From: Pyrenopolyporus hunteri | Taxonomy: Eukaryota; Ascomycota; Sordariomycetes; Xylariales; Hypoxylaceae | Assembly: GCA_902806595.1 (NCBI GenBank) | Contig: CADCXC010000013.1 | Span: 1 to 64,000, forward strand | Length of the DNA: 64,000 nucleotides | Direction: 5' to 3' | Shown: piece after piece, positions 59,232 through 64,000 of the stretch | Numbering within the stretch: position 1 is the stretch's first letter | Layout of the letters: each line of letters opens with the position of its first letter | Program-made: the position numbers and the translations under genes | The notes under the pieces: model-generated | Seen by the model: the letters and a program-made list of their open reading frames with translations, nothing else | The model's database searches: none | Told to the model about the DNA's origin: nothing

Positions 59232-60527
59232 GAGGTGGAGCTTTTCTGGGGGCTGGTGCTTGAGGTAGTGATGTAAAGGGAAAGTTGACGTTTGTTGTCT
59301 GTCTTCCTCTTATTTATTTTTCTTTGTTTGCATTAGCCCCTGTCCGCTCTTCTCTCGTTTCTTGCTCTCCTCTCCTTTTCATGGCGAGTCTTTCTGAGGA
59401 AGAGACTCTGCGGTCTTGATAATATTTTGGATAGTAGAATTAGGAATGTAATCCGTAGGCCTTGTTCCCAATGATTCCGTCTTTTGGCTTAGACTCTTAG
59501 CTTCATCCCTTTCTCTCGCCTCGCTCCTTAGTCTTTATTGATAGTCGGTAGACGTAATTACCGTCTCGTTCGTCCTGAGTAGCGGGCAGAGCAAGATTCG
59601 GCACCGAGCTTAAATCGAGCCCGAAACGGGAGGCGGACGAAGGATCCCGGGTCGTGCCTGGAGTCCCGACTTCAGCGGCAGACCAGCCTTACGCCAAGCC
59701 CGGGAAAGCCGCATTGTGATATGGGTTACAACGGTACATGCCATACCCCTTTCCCAGCATCCCGCCAAGCTCGTCCCCCGCGGCCCGGCCTCGGCAGAGA
59801 GCTCGCGTAGATCTGGAGTAACCTGATCTTAGTTTGAGATCTGCTGAGCTGCGGCCCCCCCCCCCATCGAGACGGCCAGGCCCAAGATCGAAATGCCGAA
59901 TTAGGAAAGACAGCTAGGATCTGACGAATCATCTCGAGGAGCCTCCAACGATGAAATGTGAATGTAACCCTAGCATAACCCGTGCCCGGGCTCTTTGGAT
60001 TCAACGATTTCTAGCCTAGGTCGCCGTAAAAGCTACTGATCCAACATCTACGATTTAAATATTCACCTTCATATAGCACGATTCGCGTAAAAAAACTACT
60101 AACCAAAAGATGGATCGTTAAAAAGGATAGTGAAAGTTGTATAAATGATCTATGGAGGAACTTTTTTTGAGCCGATAGGTCTACTAATCCCGACCTACAT
60201 CATTTAAACGCCGCTCACCCGCCGTACTCCGTTGAAAACGAAATATTTCGTTAGTCATGAGCCTGTCTCCTTTAAGCTTGCCGTTATACCTTTCTAGTAT
60301 ACGGCATGATGTGCTGACTGTTGGATGCTTTTTTTTGAAAGTACCACTCCTGCCCATAGAAATATGCGTATTTTTTTTTTGTTTCAATTCTCTGTCTTTT
60401 TTTCTCTTTCCTTTTCCGTTAATGCAACGGGTTTGGTCTCATCACTCATTGGATATGGGCCATCCTTTTAGACATGCTATCGAGAAATGTTAGCACGAGT
60501 TCAAGCAGCGGGTTCGTGGTCAATGAC
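59232..60527. other. Tail-to-tail intergenic region
   Basis: 3' flanks of the membrane protein and glutamate dehydrogenase genes. It has a C-rich homopolymer of about 11-13 bases near 59,854-59,866. Short frames at 59,726-60,004 and 60,184-60,493 have no motifs. T-rich tracts near 60,371-60,410 may belong to transcript ends. Confidence 0.55.
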
Positions 60528-63500
60528 TCACAAATCGTAAAATGCAAATTGGCTCGGGCTGCTGCCGAATTCATATACGAAGCGAGAAGCGAGGTAACTT
60601 CCGAAGATGGCGCGAAGATACGACTCGGGCACGCGACTGATGATGGTGTCCAGGCCGATCTTGTCGATGAGGAGCTTAGGCAAGGCGTCGGCGAGGACGG
60701 CCCTCCGGATCTTCGGGTTCTCCCAGAGGTCCGATTTCTGGAGTTCTTCGTCCAAGGTGGTGATGGCAAGGGAGAGGGTGTCGGAAAGCACGGATCGCGG
60801 GACTCCGGTCTGCTCGTGCTCTCGCCAGATCGCCTCGAACTCGAGACGAGCGTTTTCGCGGATCGTAGCTTGCACTTGCTTGACATATTCCTTGTAGAAC
60901 TCCGGGGCCTTGCCCTCGGAGTTGTGGCACATGTTCTCGGCGAAACCTTCGTCGTCGAAGCTGAGGGAGGCGAGGACTTCGAGAGACGAGGATGTCACAC
61001 CACCCTTATTAGCGGACGCATCCTTGAACAAGATGCAGCCGGCGTTCTCGAGACGCAGCTTGGCGTCTTGGGTGATGAACAGGTTGGCTCCTTCGACAAT
61101 GTAAGGGATAGTCGTCTTGCCGTCCTTGATCAGCCTGGACACCGTGGAGAGATCGATCGACTCGGGTCGGCCGCCGCAAGGGACGAAGCAGTCGGTCAGG
61201 CCGGTGTCCCTGAGATGGTAGAAGTTGCGGAAAGGCGTGCCGTTGGGGACGACTTCGCCGCTTGGCAGCGTGACGTTGGTATCGTCGCACAAAACCCTGA
61301 ACCCGTCCTTAGACAACTTGGACAGGTCGAAGTGCGAGATCATAACGCGCTTTTTGGCTAACCGTATAAGCTCGTCCTTGTCGATACCGTTGGGGTCGAC
61401 GAGCACACCGGACCCGTCGACAATAGCCGTGTACTTCTCGTTGCTTAGGAGAATCTCGTTGCTGCCGAGATCACCATCCGGGCCTCCGGTCTGCATCTTC
61501 CTCACCTTGGAAGGATCCAGGTTCAGCTTGCGGTAGATGCCCTTGACGTACTCGCGGACGGACAACGTGGTCATGCCGTAAGCGTCGTGAGGAATGCCAC
61601 CGAGCTTGGGCGACTTGCCGGTGAAGAACGACTTCCACCAGGGCGCACCCCGAGCACGGGCGTGCTCGGTGGCCCAGTCGACGAGATCCGCGGTGTTCTC
61701 GTCCGGACCCATGAAGAGGATCTCTTCCTTACGGTAGAGGTCTACGATGGGGTTCTTGATGCCGGGGGTCTCGGCGGGAAGGAGAAGATCCAGGATACTA
61801 TCGATGTACTTCTCGAACGCCTCCCGAGCACGGTCCTGCTGCTTGGCGTCGAGAAGGATCACGCCCTTCGAGCCACCTTCGGGGATATCCTTGTTCTTGC
61901 GCTGCTGGGTGCTCGCAAGAGCGTAGTTCTCGTCGAAGAGATTCCTGGCATTTATGCTATAAGCTTCCTTGCTACGGGACTTCACGATACGGATACCGCC
62001 TCGGGCAACATCCTTGAAGCGGAGGTGGAAGCCGCGGGCCTCGGCGCTGATCACGAGGAACATGCCATATAGACGCCTGGGATACTCGACCTCGGGAAGG
62101 AAAGACGGGTCGAGGCGGAAGCTGAGAGCCACCTTGGTGGGCGTGAAGTAGTTGGTCTTCAGGATGGCGTTGTTGAAGATGCGGAATGCCGTCATCACCA
62201 TCTCTTCGTGCTCGTTGGACACTTCTCGGGTGATAGCCTCCTTAAGCTTGGCATCCGACAGAACCTCGACGGCCGGGGTCGGCGCGATCAAGCTCTTCTC
62301 AAACCCGGGGCCCACGCTGAGGTGGACGCTAGCGAACGCGGCGTATAGCAGACGCACTAGGTTAGGGTAGTACGAGATGATCTCGAGGATGTAGTCCGGC
62401 GTGAAGGTCTCGGTACGGAGACGACGCTTCAGCTTAGACAGGATCTCGACGTGCGCCGGGTTCCTGGAGTCCAAAGCTTGCCTGATGGATACGAATTCCG
62501 TGCCGAGACGGTTGAGGAAGTGCTGGACAAAGACCCAGACGCAGTGCCCGTAGACGGTCTCCTGCAAGCTTAGCGCGCCGGACGCGAAGAGGAAGTGAAA
62601 CTTGTTTTGAGGCAGGCAGTATAGGAGGGAAATCTCCTTGGTGATCTGGTGAATCGACTGCTCGATCGGCATGGGTTCGGTGTCTAAGTTCGTGGCCGGC
62701 TTGAGATAGATACTCATGACGGTGATGCCGTTGGAGAACTGCTCCACGTACTTCCTGGTGCTCGTGACGCCGTAGTAGTGGTACAGGTCGCTCATAGCGC
62801 TGAATATACCCCGGGCAGTGCGGGATCGGAAAGCTATGACGAGACGCTTCTCCTCAGAGCCTTCAATATCGAAGACCTCGATCACGGGTCCCGTCCTGTG
62901 GACGGCCAGCTTGATGATGTCGTCGTAGATCTGCTTGGTGTTCTTGGTCGCCTTGGTCAAGAACATGCGGTCGCTTATGATCTCGAGACGCGTCTCGCCC
63001 GGTTCCGGGTTCGGGTCCACAAACTGGCACTGGTATACGAAGTAGCATCGCAGAGAGGCCTTGGACGACGGATCGTTCGAGATGGTGCCGGGGGAACGGA
63101 ACGTCTCCACGCGGAAACGCTTGTTAGGGTCGGCGTTGTCCAGGTACTTAGACTCGAGCCTGTTCTCGAACCGCGGGCCGTGCAAGGAGCTCTTACCAGG
63201 CACGCTCGTGTCGATATAGATGGCATGGTCGGTAGCCTCCATGTCCAGGCGGATCTCCTCGCGCTTGTCCACGCGAGCGTACGCCGCGACCTTGGCGGCG
63301 TACATGGAGGTGATGTGTGTCGCGATGACATCGGCGCTCTCCATCTGGAAGTAGACGTCATCGATTCCCAGCTCGTTGTAGAACCAGGAGACTTGCTCGT
63401 CGAGATGCGCTTCGGGGATCCATCCTTGCTTGAGGATAATGCTCTTGACTGTTTACCGTACGTTAGAAAACAATAAAAGGGCGCGGATGAGCAATCGTTC

Positions 63501-63834
63501 CCGACTGACCTTGCTTTATCTGCTCATCGCGTCCCTTAAACTCGGGGGCGATGTATCCCACAGTGGCAGATCGCAGGACCCTGTGTCCGTTACCTCCCAG
63601 AGTCGCCAAAGGGACCGTGAAGTGAGTGGGTTGAGGCGAAGGATGCCGAGAGGGTTCTTCCACACCCTGAACCTTACCCAGTAGCTTGTTAGCTGGGGTC
63701 GGGGTTATCCCATTGGTCGTCATGGTCTGGGCTTTAGGATCTACGGCCTCAAACGACTCAAACGGATCAATATACCGAGGAAACCTATCCAAAGGAAGGT
63801 CAGTCGTCTGAATCGTCAACATCTTAACCACCAT
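60528..63834 (-). CDS. gdh2: NAD-specific glutamate dehydrogenase (large type)
   Basis: Oxidises glutamate to 2-oxoglutarate and ammonium with NAD+, feeding glutamate carbon into the citric acid cycle. Two exons with intron 63,449-63,509 give 1,081 residues, the usual size of the fungal 115-120 kDa enzyme. Exon 1 encodes a regulatory N-terminus (MVVKMLTIQTTDLPLDRFPR) and joins VKSIILKQGWIPEAHLDEQV. The catalytic core includes ARGGIRIVKSRSKEAYSINA near 589-605, QRKNKDIPEGGSKG near 622-640 with the conserved lysines, and a nucleotide-binding part near 770 onward (GSNEILLSNEKYTAIVDGSG). ASANKGGVTSSSLEVLASL near 920 closes the active site. The stop at 60,528 follows FAFYDL. The start is the first ATG in a long open exon. 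Confidence 0.96.
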
Positions 63835-64000
63835 GGCGAAGATGTAGGAGCTGGGCTAAGCGACCCGCAACTTAAAAGACAAAAGCAAGGAATAACGGGT
63901 AACGAAGGAGCATGGAGAGATCGAAAGCCACCATGAAACGGACAAGAGTAGACGATAGGCTAGTATAGGAACTTGAGGAAGAGGAAGGGCAGGGAGATTC
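63835..64000. promoter_or_regulatory. 5' flank of gdh2 (truncated by window end)
   Basis: The last 166 bases hold the leader or promoter of the glutamate dehydrogenase gene on the minus strand. No specific element could be recognised, and the region is cut by the window edge. Confidence 0.4.

Noticed and set aside
60474..61361. 295-codon plus-strand frame over the 3' end of gdh2
   Set aside because: It is antisense to the conserved C-terminal domain of glutamate dehydrogenase and has no motifs of its own.
1..64000. Secondary metabolite cluster or defence system spanning the window
   Set aside because: Apart from one methyltransferase and one acyl-CoA ligase there are no backbone synthases, transporters of that type, regulators or immune-receptor genes; the rest are unrelated housekeeping genes.

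Overview
This is nuclear DNA of a filamentous ascomycete (Pezizomycotina; a Sordariomycete is my best guess). Genes have many short introns (about 48-118 bp, one of 235 bp in a ribosomal protein gene), with GT/AG ends and CTAAC-type branch sites. The proteins are fungal versions of eukaryotic housekeeping proteins, and the left third carries the marks of repeat-induced point mutation (RIP). I assembled exon structures by hand; for every gene listed as spliced, exon lengths sum to a multiple of three and the joined product reads through family motifs.

Region 1 (1 to about 20,620) is one block of extremely AT-rich DNA with no intact gene. It holds decayed repeats: an ~86-bp tandem array at the left edge, four copies of a ~260-bp direct repeat that look like LTR remnants, and an ~80-bp tandem duplication. 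ATG and TpG are scarce, and much of the surviving G+C sits in CpG. Region 2 (20,780-24,990), directly beside it, looks accessory: a SAM-dependent methyltransferase and a seven-exon acyl-CoA ligase, with a GC-rich multi-hairpin element between them.

Region 3 (25,287-64,000) is a conventional gene-rich stretch: APC4 (cell-cycle ubiquitin ligase), delta-COP (COPI coat), a large acidic protein of the DUF2420 type, a NIPA-type magnesium transporter, ribosomal protein uS3, a myotubularin lipid phosphatase, Phe-tRNA synthetase beta subunit, PP2A scaffold subunit A, the EF1A methyltransferase EFM4, mitochondrial processing peptidase alpha, one unresolved small gene, a single-pass membrane protein with a cysteine-patterned ectodomain, and the large NAD-specific glutamate dehydrogenase. 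Neighbours are functionally unrelated, as is usual in fungi, so there is no operon or cluster logic here.

Intergenic DNA in regions 2 and 3 repeatedly contains a short palindromic motif of the TACCTAGGTACCTA type. No tRNA or rRNA gene could be supported. I did not find a clearly new multi-gene system. The most unusual signals are the composition of the RIP block, its LTR-like repeats, the structured element at 22.4-22.5 kb and the dispersed palindrome.
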